From: Svornostia abyssi
Lineage (GTDB): Bacteria; Actinomycetota; Thermoleophilia; Solirubrobacterales; Solirubrobacteraceae
Direction: 5' to 3'
Assembly (NCBI GenBank): GCA_024666565.1
Contig: CP088295.1
Coordinates: 4,588,001-4,652,000, forward strand
Length of the DNA stretch: 64,000 bases
The position numbers were made by a program, and so were the translations under genes. The notes beneath the pieces are model-generated. The model did no database searches and had not been told where the DNA came from. It saw only the letters and a list, made by a program, of their open reading frames with translations. This document shows, in pieces, positions 52,948-59,923 of this stretch (positions within the stretch are counted from its first letter, which is position 1; every line of letters starts with the position of its first letter).

Positions 52948-54651
52948 ATGATCCCCAAGGAGCCGGGCGGCGACCAGCCGCGCAACGTCACGACGGGCGA
53001 GTGGGAGGGCGAGCAGGCCACCTACCGCACGGACCGCATCATCGTGAAGCTCAAGACCCCGCCGGAGGACTCGGCCAAGGGCGTCGCCGAGATCTGCGCG
53101 GACATCGCCGAGGCGATCCCGGGCGGCGAGCAGTGGGAGGCCTCGGGGTCCACCGGGCGGATGCTGTACTCCGTCGCGCCGGACGCGGACGTCACGCAGG
53201 TCGCGCAGGACATCAGCGCCCGCGACGACGTGGAGTGGGCCGAGCCGGACGTCATCGACTCCGCCGCGGTCGTCCCGACCGATACGCGCTACGGCGAGCA
53301 GTGGGCGCTCCCGAAGGTCAACGCCCCCGCGGCCTGGGACCTGAGCACCGGCGGCACGAACGTCGTGATCGGCATCATCGACAGCGGCATCTCCATGTCC
53401 GCCACGGGCGGGCTGAATCACCCCGACCTCGACGCGTCCCGGTACATCCTCGGCACGGACTTCGTCGACGGCGGCACCCCGCGCGACCTCAACGGCCACG
53501 GCACGCACGTCGCGGGCATCGCTGCGGCGGAGGCGAACAACGCGCAGGGTGTCTGCGGCATGAACTGGGGCTCCGACGTCTACATCTGCCGGACCCTGGA
53601 CGCGAGCGGCAACGGCAGCTCGGCGAGCTTCGCCTCCGCGGTGGAAGAGATCGTCGACTTCGCGGTCGCCGCAGGCAAGAAGACGGTGATCAACTACAGC
53701 GGCGGCGGCGCGCCGAACAACACCAAGCGCGACGCGTGCCGCTACGCCAGCGACCGCGGGATGATCCTCTGCGCCGCCGCGGGCAACGACAACGGCGGGC
53801 CGGTGATCTTCCCCGCCGCGTACTCCGTCGACTTCCCCGGCGTGATCTGCGTCGGCTCGACGGACGCGGCCGACGCCGTCTCCGGGTTCTCGAACCACGG
53901 GCCGGAGCTGAACGTCGTGGCCCCGGGCAGCGACATCCTCTCGACGATGCCGACGTACGCCGTGGGCATCCCGGGCACGCTGAACTACGACGAGCTGAGC
54001 GGCACGTCGATGGCGACGCCGCTCGTGAGCGGGCTCGTCGCGCTGATGTGGACGCGCCACCCCGGGTTCACGAACCAGCGGATCCGCGACTGCCTGCAGA
54101 ACACCGCGGTGAAGCTCGGGGCCGGCACGTTCGACAACACCTGGGGCCACGGACGGGTCGACGCGGAGGCGGCGCTGCGCTGCGGGGACCTGTTCCCGCC
54201 GTTCACGCGCTTCACGAACTTCACGCTGAACACCCGGACGAAGTTCACGCTGTTCACGCCGATCACGTTCTTCACGCGGACGCGATTCACGTTCTTCACC
54301 CCGTTCACGCCCATCACGCTGTTCACGCGGACCCGGTTCACCCCGTTCACGCCCTTCACCCGGTTCACCTTCGACCCGGGCGACCCGTTCGGCGGGCGGG
54401 ATCCCATCGTTCGCCCGTTCGTGCGGTTCGCCGGCGCGCTGCTCGACCCGGCCGAGCTCACGCTCGACCGCTTCGAGGTCTTCGCGCCCGTCGCCGCGCC
54501 GTTGGCGGCGGTCGGCCTCGAGGGGCTCGACCAGGTCGCCTCCACCGACCCCGCCGCGCTCGGCGAAGCGCTCGGCCAGGCGCCGGAGGAGGCCGCGGCG
54601 CTCGTCGGCGCCGCGCAGGACCACCTGCGCCAGCTCGCGAGCGCGGCCTGA
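52948..54651 (+). CDS. Subtilisin-like (S8) serine protease with C-terminal Phe-Thr tripeptide repeats
   Basis: A 567-residue protease. An N-terminal inhibitor-I9-like prodomain (residues 28-105, RIIVKLKTPPE) precedes the S8 catalytic domain: Asp145 in IGIIDSGIS, His184 in LNGHGTHVAGIAA, oxyanion Asn280 in CAAAGNDNGG and Ser354 in LSGTSMATPLVSGL. Eight cysteines are present, which suggests an extracytoplasmic site, yet no signal peptide is seen. Residues 416-476 are a Thr-every-third-residue repeat (PFTRFTNFTLNTRT and so on), followed by a 90-residue tail. GGGAGGG precedes the ATG. The stop shares a base with the next gene (TGATG), a glycosyltransferase. The repeat may be its substrate; inference. 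Confidence 0.88.
   Translation: MIPKEPGGDQPRNVTTGEWEGEQATYRTDRIIVKLKTPPEDSAKGVAEICADIAEAIPGGEQWEASGSTGRMLYSVAPDADVTQVAQDISARDDVEWAEPDVIDSAAVVPTDTRYGEQWALPKVNAPAAWDLSTGGTNVVIGIIDSGISMSATGGLNHPDLDASRYILGTDFVDGGTPRDLNGHGTHVAGIAAAEANNAQGVCGMNWGSDVYICRTLDASGNGSSASFASAVEEIVDFAVAAGKKTVINYSGGGAPNNTKRDACRYASDRGMILCAAAGNDNGGPVIFPAAYSVDFPGVICVGSTDAADAVSGFSNHGPELNVVAPGSDILSTMPTYAVGIPGTLNYDELSGTSMATPLVSGLVALMWTRHPGFTNQRIRDCLQNTAVKLGAGTFDNTWGHGRVDAEAALRCGDLFPPFTRFTNFTLNTRTKFTLFTPITFFTRTRFTFFTPFTPITLFTRTRFTPFTPFTRFTFDPGDPFGGRDPIVRPFVRFAGALLDPAELTLDRFEVFAPVAAPLAAVGLEGLDQVASTDPAALGEALGQAPEEAAALVGAAQDHLRQLASAA
54198..54369 (+). repeat. In-frame TTCACG-rich repeat encoding (Phe/Ile)-Thr-x tripeptides
   Basis: About 170 bases in which TTCAC recurs mostly every 9 bases or multiples of it. 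The encoded segment has Thr roughly every third residue with Phe before most of them and Pro or Arg between (FTPFTPITLFTRTRFTPF). Synonymous third bases vary little. It lies between the catalytic domain and the tail of the protease. Confidence 0.85.
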
Positions 54652-55550
54652 TGGGCGCCGCCGAGCTGTGCAGCGTCGTCGTCTGCACGCGCAACGAGGG
54701 CGCGATGCTGCGCCGCACCGTCGTAAGCGTGCTGGAGATGACGGCCTACCCGTCGATCGAGGTCGTCGTCGTGGACGACGGCTCGACCGACGGCAGCTGC
54801 GACGACCTCCCCCAGGACCCCAGGGTCCGCCTGGTGCGCGGCCGGGAGCTCGGGCTCCCGGCCGCGCGGAACCTGGGCGCCGCCGAGGCCCGGGGCGCGT
54901 ACGTCGTCTTCCTCGACGCCCACTGCGAGGTGTCGGCGAACTGGATCGACGTGCTCGTCGCGGCGCTGCAGCCCCCGGACGTGGCCGTGGTGGGGCCGGC
55001 GTTCACCGCGCTGGACAGCGACGACCCGTACCGCGGCTGCGGCATGACGTGGGTGAGCGAGCGCCTGGAGACGGCGTGGTTCGCGGCGCCGCGGCCGGTG
55101 CCGCCCGCCGAGGTGCCGTTCGCGCCGGGCGGCTGCCAGGCGTGGCGGGCCGACACGTTCGCCGCGGTCGGCCGGTTCGACGAGGGCATGACGCGGTGGG
55201 GGTTCGAGGACATCGAGATCTCCCTGCGCGCGTGGCTGCTCGGGTACCGGGTGCTCGGCGCGCCCGAGGCCGAGGTGGCGCACCACTTCCGCCTCGAGCG
55301 GGCGTTCACCGTCGAGGACGCGGGGGTGCTCCACAACTACCTGCGGATGCTCCACCTGCACCTCGCGCCCGAGCGGATCGACCGGTTCACCGCCGCGCTC
55401 GGCCCCTACCCGGGGCTCGACGATGCCCTGCGGACGGTCACGGGCGGCGACGCCGGCGAGCTGCGCGCCGAGCTCGCAGCCGTGCGGGTCCGTGACGACG
55501 ACTGGTTCCTGGCGACGTTCACGCCGCACCTGGACGCGGTCGCGGCCTGA
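54651..55550 (+). CDS. Glycosyltransferase family 2/27-like, resembling polypeptide GalNAc-transferases
   Basis: A 299-residue GT-A enzyme. The donor site starts LCSVVVCTRNEGAML and VVVDDGSTDGSC. Residues 87-97 (VFLDAHCEVSA) hold a D-x-H metal motif of the kind found in animal polypeptide GalNAc-transferases (LDSHCE). Residues 159-197 (PGGCQAWRADTF then RWGFEDIEISLRAW) parallel their AGG...WGGENLEISFR segment, and 208-213 (EVAHHFR) parallels GHVFR. These enzymes attach a sugar to Thr or Ser. No lectin domain or signal peptide. Its ATG overlaps the protease stop, so it is made with a Thr-repeat protein. The donor sugar is unknown; ordinary GT2 activity on a glycan remains possible. Confidence 0.8.
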   Translation: MGAAELCSVVVCTRNEGAMLRRTVVSVLEMTAYPSIEVVVVDDGSTDGSCDDLPQDPRVRLVRGRELGLPAARNLGAAEARGAYVVFLDAHCEVSANWIDVLVAALQPPDVAVVGPAFTALDSDDPYRGCGMTWVSERLETAWFAAPRPVPPAEVPFAPGGCQAWRADTFAAVGRFDEGMTRWGFEDIEISLRAWLLGYRVLGAPEAEVAHHFRLERAFTVEDAGVLHNYLRMLHLHLAPERIDRFTAALGPYPGLDDALRTVTGGDAGELRAELAAVRVRDDDWFLATFTPHLDAVAA

Positions 55551-55565
55551 CGCAGGCGCCCCGGG

Positions 55566-56274
55566 CTACGCGCCGCCGCCGTCGAGGTGGCGGCGCAGCT
55601 CGGCGAGCAGCATGCGCGTGTGCATCGCGCCGAGGAGGTCGCGCAGGGGCTCCACGCCGGAGCTGACGATCTCGACGGCCTCGTCGGGCTCGACCTGCCC
55701 CGCGAGCCGGTTGATGAAGGTCCGGACCTCCTCCTCGACCACCGGCGCGAGGGCGTCGCGGTAGCGCAGCGTGTCGTAGACGGTGAACCCGAGCCGCTCG
55801 TCGTAGCCGCCGGCCCGGAACCGCGAGATCGCCTCGAGGATCTTCACGTCCTCCGGGTCGTAGCCGTCCGCGATCGGGGAGATGACGCCGAGCTCGCCCA
55901 GTCGCTCCAGCGCGTCGAGGGGGGATCGCGAACCGCTCCCCCGCCGCCTCGGCCCGCACCCTGTCGCCCTGGGCCTCGAGCGCCCGTTCGAGGATCCGCT
56001 CCTCGACCTCGAGCAGCCTGCGGGCCTTCTCGGGGTCGTCCTGCATGACGTCGCGGATGACCCGCAGCGGCATGTACCGGTCCTCCTGCAGGCGCTTGAT
56101 GAGCTGGATCCGGTCGACGTAGCCCGGCGGGTAGTACGCCATGTTCCGCGATGTGCGCACGATCTCGTCGCCGTCACCGAGCAGCCCCTCGCGCAGGTAG
56201 TGCTTGATCGTCGCCGAGCTCACACCCGAACGCTCGGCGAGCTCACTCATCTTCAGAAGGCCGTCGGAGTTCAT
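55566..56274 (-). CDS. MerR family transcriptional regulator (frame break at 55919-55924)
   Basis: About 235 residues when joined. The N-terminal winged HTH of MerR is clear: LLKMSELAERSGVSSATIKH, YLREGLLG and the wing with YPPGYVDRIQLIKRLQED. A long coiled helix (KARRLLEVEERILERALEAQ) follows. At a run of six G (55919-55924) the frame moves by one and joins FAIP to LDALERLGELGVISPIADG; the rest (LEAISRFRAGGYDERLGF) is a helical effector domain not recognised further. It lies between the O-glycosylation pair and the c-di-GMP-riboswitch genes, divergent to the latter. It may regulate either. Ligand unknown. Confidence 0.78.
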
Positions 56275-56280
56275 GTCTCA

Positions 56281-56302
56281 CCCTCAGGTTGAGGCTAAGG
56301 GT
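56281..56302. promoter_or_regulatory. CCTCA-GGT-TGAGG dyad next to the MerR gene
   Basis: A five-base inverted repeat with a three-base centre starts at 56282 inside a larger imperfect dyad (ACCCT...AGGGT). It lies just before the MerR start codon. MerR proteins bind such dyads inside their own promoters, so autoregulation is plausible. Confidence 0.45.
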
Positions 56303-56313
56303 CTGCGCATCCC

Positions 56314-56336
56314 GGAAAGTGGGACGTGTCACTTCC
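56314..56336. promoter_or_regulatory. AAAGTG / CACTT inverted repeat, site A
   Basis: AAAGTG at 56316-56321 and its complement CACTT at 56330-56334 flank a short centre. A second copy with wider spacing lies at 56395-56419. Together they suggest a dimeric or tetrameric regulator in this divergent region. Confidence 0.4.
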
Positions 56337-56394
56337 CACCCTGACGGCACGCGTGCATGAGGTCAAGCCCCTGGACGCGGCGTGATCACCCAGA

Positions 56395-56419
56395 AAAGTG
56401 ATGACTTGCTGGTCACTTT
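56395..56419 (+). promoter_or_regulatory. AAAGTGA / TCACTTT inverted repeat, site B
   Basis: AAAGTGA (56395-56401) and TCACTTT (56413-56419) are perfect complements 11 bases apart. The right arm overlaps the proposed -35 region of the riboswitch promoter, so a bound protein would affect transcription. Confidence 0.45.
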
Positions 56420-56438
56420 CGGGGATGCGAGCTACGAT
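56410..56438 (+). promoter_or_regulatory. Putative promoter of the riboswitch transcript
   Basis: TGGTCA (56410-56415) and TACGAT (56433-56438) are 17 bases apart, a fair match to sigma-70-type boxes. Transcription would begin near 56445, right at the 5' end of the aptamer. Confidence 0.45.
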
Positions 56439-56445
56439 GCCCCTG

Positions 56446-56536
56446 CTCGGCACCCCCACCGCGAGGTGGGTTCGCAAAGCCAGAGGTCTCCGTGTGCGCT
56501 CGTCCCCCGCGCAGCCCGAGACGGCTCGGCTGCCGG
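56446..56536 (+). ncRNA. c-di-GMP-I (GEMM) riboswitch aptamer
   Basis: The core CGCAAAGCCA (56473-56482) followed by GGTCT is the GEMM-I signature. Around it the fold is complete. P1 is CGGCA (56448-56452) with TGCCG (56531-56535). The first hairpin is CCCACC/GGTGGG (56455-56460, 56465-56470) closed by a GCGA GNRA tetraloop. The second is GTCTC/GAGAC (56486-56490, 56518-56522) with inner TGCGC/GCGCA. The 3' segment GACGGCTCGGCTGCCG mirrors the conserved GGGUUGCCG end. GEMM-I RNAs sense c-di-GMP, and a few variants sense cAMP-GMP. It precedes a secreted-protein gene, and a diguanylate cyclase lies 2 kb away. Confidence 0.82.
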
Positions 56537-56556
56537 CGGCTCGTCCAACGCCGCCG
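56534..56556 (+). terminator. Riboswitch expression-platform hairpin
   Basis: CGGCGGC (56534-56540) pairs with GCCGCCG (56550-56556), followed by GTTTC. Its left arm overlaps the 3' strand of P1, so ligand-stabilised P1 and this hairpin compete. It could act as a terminator or as a structure near the ribosome site at 56572. Confidence 0.55.
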
Positions 56557-56580
56557 TTTCGCAACCGAACCCGGAGAACC

Positions 56581-57414
56581 ATGAACACGCGCCTGTCCGC
56601 GATTCTCGCCGCCTCTGCCGTCTCCCTGCTGGTCGCCGCTCCGACGGCGTCTGCGACCAACATGACACCGCTCGTGACGTGCGTCGAGCAGACGGACACC
56701 GGCTACCTCGCGCACTTCGGGTACCGCAACGACGAGAAGTCCACGGTGACGCGCAGCATCGCCGTGGAGACCGGCGTCTACAGCTGGCCGCGCTACCGCT
56801 GGCTGAACATGGTCTTCAACGGCGCCTGGACGAACACGAAGGCCGAGGTCGGCCTCATCGACCGCGGGCAGCCGACGACCTTCCTGCCCGGCACCCACGA
56901 CGACGTCTTCACCGTGCCGTTCACCTCAGGGACGCTCACGTGGGCGCTCGTCGGCCGCTTCGCCGTCGCGAGCGCCACGAGCCCCGCGTGCCCGACGCCC
57001 GACCCGGAGCCCGAGCCCGAGCCCGTCGTGCCGACGGTGATCCCGCCGGCTGACACCCCGGTCGCTCCGGCGAGCACGCCCGCCGCTGACACGCCCGTGC
57101 CGCCGGCGTCGACGCCCGCCAAGGTCTGCACGTCGCGCCGCATCCTCACGATCCGCCTGCGCGAGCGCAAGGGCCAGAAGATCCGCTCCGCCAAGGTGGT
57201 CTTCAACAAGAAGACCATCGCCGTGTCGCGCCGCACCACCGACGGCCGCGTCATCGCGAAGATCGACTTCCGCAAGCTCCCGAGCGGCCGGTTCTCCGTG
57301 CAGATCCGCGCGAAGCTCACGAACGGCAAGACCCGCACGTACACCCGCAAGTACTACACCTGCAAGCCGAAGCTCGGCCCGGCCAACAAGCTCGGGTCCA
57401 AGACCGCGCTGTAG
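56581..57414 (+). CDS. Secreted protein under the c-di-GMP riboswitch, paralogue 1
   Basis: A 277-residue exported protein. The ATG follows GGAGAACC and opens a signal peptide (LSAILAASAVSLLVAAPTAS). Residues 25-135 form a beta-domain (VEQTDTGYLAHFGYRNDE, then FVPG-like FLPGTHDDVFTVPFTSG) resembling the filament-like pattern G-Y-x-N of some surface proteins. A Pro/Thr linker follows, then a basic C-terminal domain of about 85 residues (VCTSRRILTIRLRERKG ... FRKLPSGRFSVQIRAK) shared with the next gene. The cysteines at VCTSRR and YTCKPK probably pair. Likely a matrix or envelope protein made in response to c-di-GMP; function unknown. Confidence 0.78.
   Translation: MNTRLSAILAASAVSLLVAAPTASATNMTPLVTCVEQTDTGYLAHFGYRNDEKSTVTRSIAVETGVYSWPRYRWLNMVFNGAWTNTKAEVGLIDRGQPTTFLPGTHDDVFTVPFTSGTLTWALVGRFAVASATSPACPTPDPEPEPEPVVPTVIPPADTPVAPASTPAADTPVPPASTPAKVCTSRRILTIRLRERKGQKIRSAKVVFNKKTIAVSRRTTDGRVIAKIDFRKLPSGRFSVQIRAKLTNGKTRTYTRKYYTCKPKLGPANKLGSKTAL
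57259..57315 (+). repeat. 57-base block identical to 58177-58233 (copy 1)
   Basis: Begins AAGATCGACTTCCGCAAG and encodes KIDFRKLPSGRFSVQIRAK. It is identical at every third base to the same block in the next gene, while the flanking sequence has diverged, which suggests recent gene conversion or strong constraint. Confidence 0.85.
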
Positions 57415-57450
57415 GGACACCAGCCACCGTCAGGACAACGGAGGAGCATC

Positions 57451-58332
57451 ATGAAGCGCACCATCATCGCCGCACTGGGACTGGCATGGATCGCCGTTCT
57501 CACGGCGGCCACGCCGGGCCTGGCCGCGACGGCTCCACCCGCTGGCTGCACGGACGGCGAGTCCCAGCAGGTGCCGTTCGGGTACGACCTGGACTGCGTC
57601 GTCCTGACGTTCACCAAGACGCCGGCGTCGCCGACGACCGAGACGAGTGCCGAGATCACCTGGACGGTGCAGATCTTCGGCTTCCCGAAGGGCGCGGACT
57701 GGACGCAGTGGCAGAACAAGGTCTGCAAGCTCGACGGCGTCGCCGTGCCCTGCACGGACACCCCGAGCGCGACGTTCACGGGCCTCACCCCCGGTGAGCA
57801 CGTGTTCACGGTCGAGGCGGAGACTCCCAGCCTGTTCGAGGAGGAGGTGGCGCGGAGCGCCACCGTCAACCCGAACACGGAGTGCGAGGTAGGTTTCTCC
57901 GAGGGCGACCGCCTGAGCTGCGTCAAGGTCTCGGGCGAGGTCCGCTGGACCGTGCAGACACCGACCGTCCCGCCGGCGCCCGTGGTCGTGACCGAGACGC
58001 CTGCGCCGGTCGTGGTCGCCGCCGCACCGCCCGCGCCGCGCGTCTGCACGTCCCGGCGGACGCTCACCATCCGCCTGCGCGAGCGCAAGGGCGAGCGGAT
58101 CAGCTCGGCGCGCGTGGTCTTCAACGGCAAGACCATCGCCACGTCGCGCCGCACCAGCGACGGGCGGGTGGTCGCCAAGATCGACTTCCGCAAGCTCCCG
58201 AGCGGCCGGTTCTCCGTGCAGATCCGCGCGAAGTTCGAGGACGGCACGACCCGGACGTACACGCGGAAGTACTTCACCTGCGAGCCGAAGCGCCCGCCGA
58301 GCAACAACCTCGAGTCGGCCTCGGCGATCTAG
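57451..58332 (+). CDS. Secreted protein, paralogue 2 (shared C-terminal basic domain)
   Basis: A 293-residue exported protein, 36 bases after paralogue 1 and probably on the same transcript (GGAGG precedes its ATG). Signal peptide IIAALGLAWIAVLTAATPG. The N-terminal 150 residues are an Ig-like domain (AEITWTVQIFGFPKG, FTGLTPGEHVFTVEAE) like those of HYR/bacterial Ig surface proteins, different from paralogue 1. The C-terminal 85 residues (VCTSRRTLTIRLRERKG onward) match paralogue 1 closely, with 57 identical bases. Common C-terminus and different N-termini suggest a shared anchoring or export domain with variable functional heads. Confidence 0.78.
   Translation: MKRTIIAALGLAWIAVLTAATPGLAATAPPAGCTDGESQQVPFGYDLDCVVLTFTKTPASPTTETSAEITWTVQIFGFPKGADWTQWQNKVCKLDGVAVPCTDTPSATFTGLTPGEHVFTVEAETPSLFEEEVARSATVNPNTECEVGFSEGDRLSCVKVSGEVRWTVQTPTVPPAPVVVTETPAPVVVAAAPPAPRVCTSRRTLTIRLRERKGERISSARVVFNGKTIATSRRTSDGRVVAKIDFRKLPSGRFSVQIRAKFEDGTTRTYTRKYFTCEPKRPPSNNLESASAI
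58177..58233 (+). repeat. 57-base block identical to 57259-57315 (copy 2)
   Basis: Second copy of the identical block, inside the C-terminal domain of paralogue 2. Confidence 0.85.
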
Positions 58333-58343
58333 CGCCTGCAGCG

Positions 58344-58374
58344 CGGGGTCGTGCCCTGAGCGGGCGCGGCCCCG
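58344..58374. terminator. 13-bp bidirectional terminator hairpin
   Basis: Arms 58344-58356 and 58362-58374 (CGGGGTCGTGCCC with its partner, two G-U pairs) around a TGAGC loop. It lies between the convergent secreted-protein gene and the diguanylate cyclase gene and can serve both. Confidence 0.75.
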
Positions 58375-58375
58375 T

Positions 58376-59869
58376 CTAGGCGGCGATGCGCGCGCAGGCG
58401 CGCCCGTCGTCCTTTGCCGTGTAGAGCGCGTCGTCGGCCCGGCCGAGCAGTTCGGCGATCGGCTCGTCCTTCGCTCGCAGCGCGATCCCCGCGGAGCAGG
58501 TCTGTCCGTCGGGCGTCAGCGCCCGCAGCCGCTCGATGATCCCCAGCGCCCCTTCGGGGTCGCAGCCCGGCAGTCCCACGACGAACTCCTCGCCGCCGAT
58601 CCGCGCCAAGAGGTCGATGCTGCGCAGCGCGCTTGCCCAGGATTCCGCTGCGCGCTGCAGCAGCTCGTCACCGGCCTGATGCCCGCGGGCGTCGTTGAAG
58701 GCCTTGAAGTGATCGAGGTCGATCATCGCGACGCACAGGGGCGCGCCCGTACGGTCGGCCACCGCGCACTCGCGCTCGATGAACGCGTCCCACGCCCGCC
58801 GGTTCGGCAGCCCCGTGAGGGCGTCGGTGTGTGACTGGTGCTCGAGCCGGTCGAGCAGATCGCCGCGCTCCAGGATGCCGCCGGCGTCGGCGGCCAGCAG
58901 GCCGATGATCTCGACCTTGCGGTCCGCGACCGAGCTGAGCTGCTGCTCCCAGCCGACCAGCAGCAGGCCGACGGCACGACCCTCGCGCAGGATGGGCTCC
59001 CACAGGATCGACCGCACGGCATCCATGACGGGCAGCCGCGTCTTGACCTGGTCCTCGACGCGATGATCCGGGACGAAGTGCCGTGTCCCCGACGCGAGCA
59101 CCTCCCCGGTGATCGAGGCGGGATCGATCGGCATGGCCGGCAGGTCGCGCAGCTCGGGCAGCCCGAACTCGCCCGTGATCCGCAGCAGTCCGTCGTCGCC
59201 GACCTCGGCGACCGCGGCCGAACGCGCGCCGGAGACCTCACATGCCACCTCACAGACGCGCCCACGCGCGTCACTGGAGATGTCGCGCTGCGCGGCAGCC
59301 ACGATGCGCACGTCAGCGAGGAGCTCGCGTTCGTGCTGCTGGCCCTCGCGCAGCCGCTCGACAAGCCGTTGCACCACGTAGCCGATCAGCCCGGCGACCG
59401 CCACGGCGGTGCCCACGCGATGCCAGTCCTCGATCTCGTAGTTGGGCGGGCCGATGAACACCATCGGCGCGATGAGCACCGCCGCCAGGCCGGCGACACC
59501 CGCCCACAGCTGCGCGCGGGTCCCGTAGAGGGCGAACCAGATGACCGGCAGCACGCCGAGCACCGCGAGCCCGCGTCGTGGGCCGGTGCTGCCCGTGTCC
59601 GCGAGATACACCACGAAGTAGTACCCGAGCGCCGGCGCGGCCTGGACCCAGGAGGGCGCCGAGCCCGCCAGCGAGAAGAGGAAGACCACCGCGACGAGGG
59701 CGAACTCGAGCGCGATCGCCGGAGCCAGATCGCCGAACGACATGCGCCCGGGGCCGACCAGCGCGAGAGCGAACGCGACGAGCGACGCGACGACGAACGG
59801 CAGGATGCGGCGCAGCACCACGCGCGGGGAAGCGCTCAGGGGCCGTCCCGGCAGAAGGGTCTCCTCCAC
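58376..59869 (-). CDS. Diguanylate cyclase (membrane, GAF and GGDEF domains)
   Basis: A 497-residue enzyme that makes c-di-GMP from two GTP. Residues 20-170 hold about six membrane helices (ILPFVVASLVAFALALVG, AIALEFALVAVVFLFSL and others). Residues 190-335 resemble a GAF domain (ITGEFGLPELRDLPAM, SILWEPILREGRAVGLLLVG). The GGDEF domain starts HTDALTGLPNRRAWDAF; the metal Asp is in MIDLDHFKAFND, the signature is GGEEF at 425-429, and the inhibitory I-site RSID (416-419) sits five residues before it. Both activity and product feedback should be intact. It converges with the riboswitch-controlled genes and may supply their signal. Confidence 0.93.
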   Translation of the reverse strand: MEETLLPGRPLSASPRVVLRRILPFVVASLVAFALALVGPGRMSFGDLAPAIALEFALVAVVFLFSLAGSAPSWVQAAPALGYYFVVYLADTGSTGPRRGLAVLGVLPVIWFALYGTRAQLWAGVAGLAAVLIAPMVFIGPPNYEIEDWHRVGTAVAVAGLIGYVVQRLVERLREGQQHERELLADVRIVAAAQRDISSDARGRVCEVACEVSGARSAAVAEVGDDGLLRITGEFGLPELRDLPAMPIDPASITGEVLASGTRHFVPDHRVEDQVKTRLPVMDAVRSILWEPILREGRAVGLLLVGWEQQLSSVADRKVEIIGLLAADAGGILERGDLLDRLEHQSHTDALTGLPNRRAWDAFIERECAVADRTGAPLCVAMIDLDHFKAFNDARGHQAGDELLQRAAESWASALRSIDLLARIGGEEFVVGLPGCDPEGALGIIERLRALTPDGQTCSAGIALRAKDEPIAELLGRADDALYTAKDDGRACARIAA

Positions 59870-59923
59870 AGAGCAGGCATCGGCCTGCGGTCGAGGTTCC
59901 TTTACTCCCCACTTCCGGGGCTT

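Noticed and set aside
52618..54624. 668-codon minus-strand frame opposite the protease
   Set aside because: Shadow of the S8 gene; contains Arg/Asp-rich nonsense with no motif.
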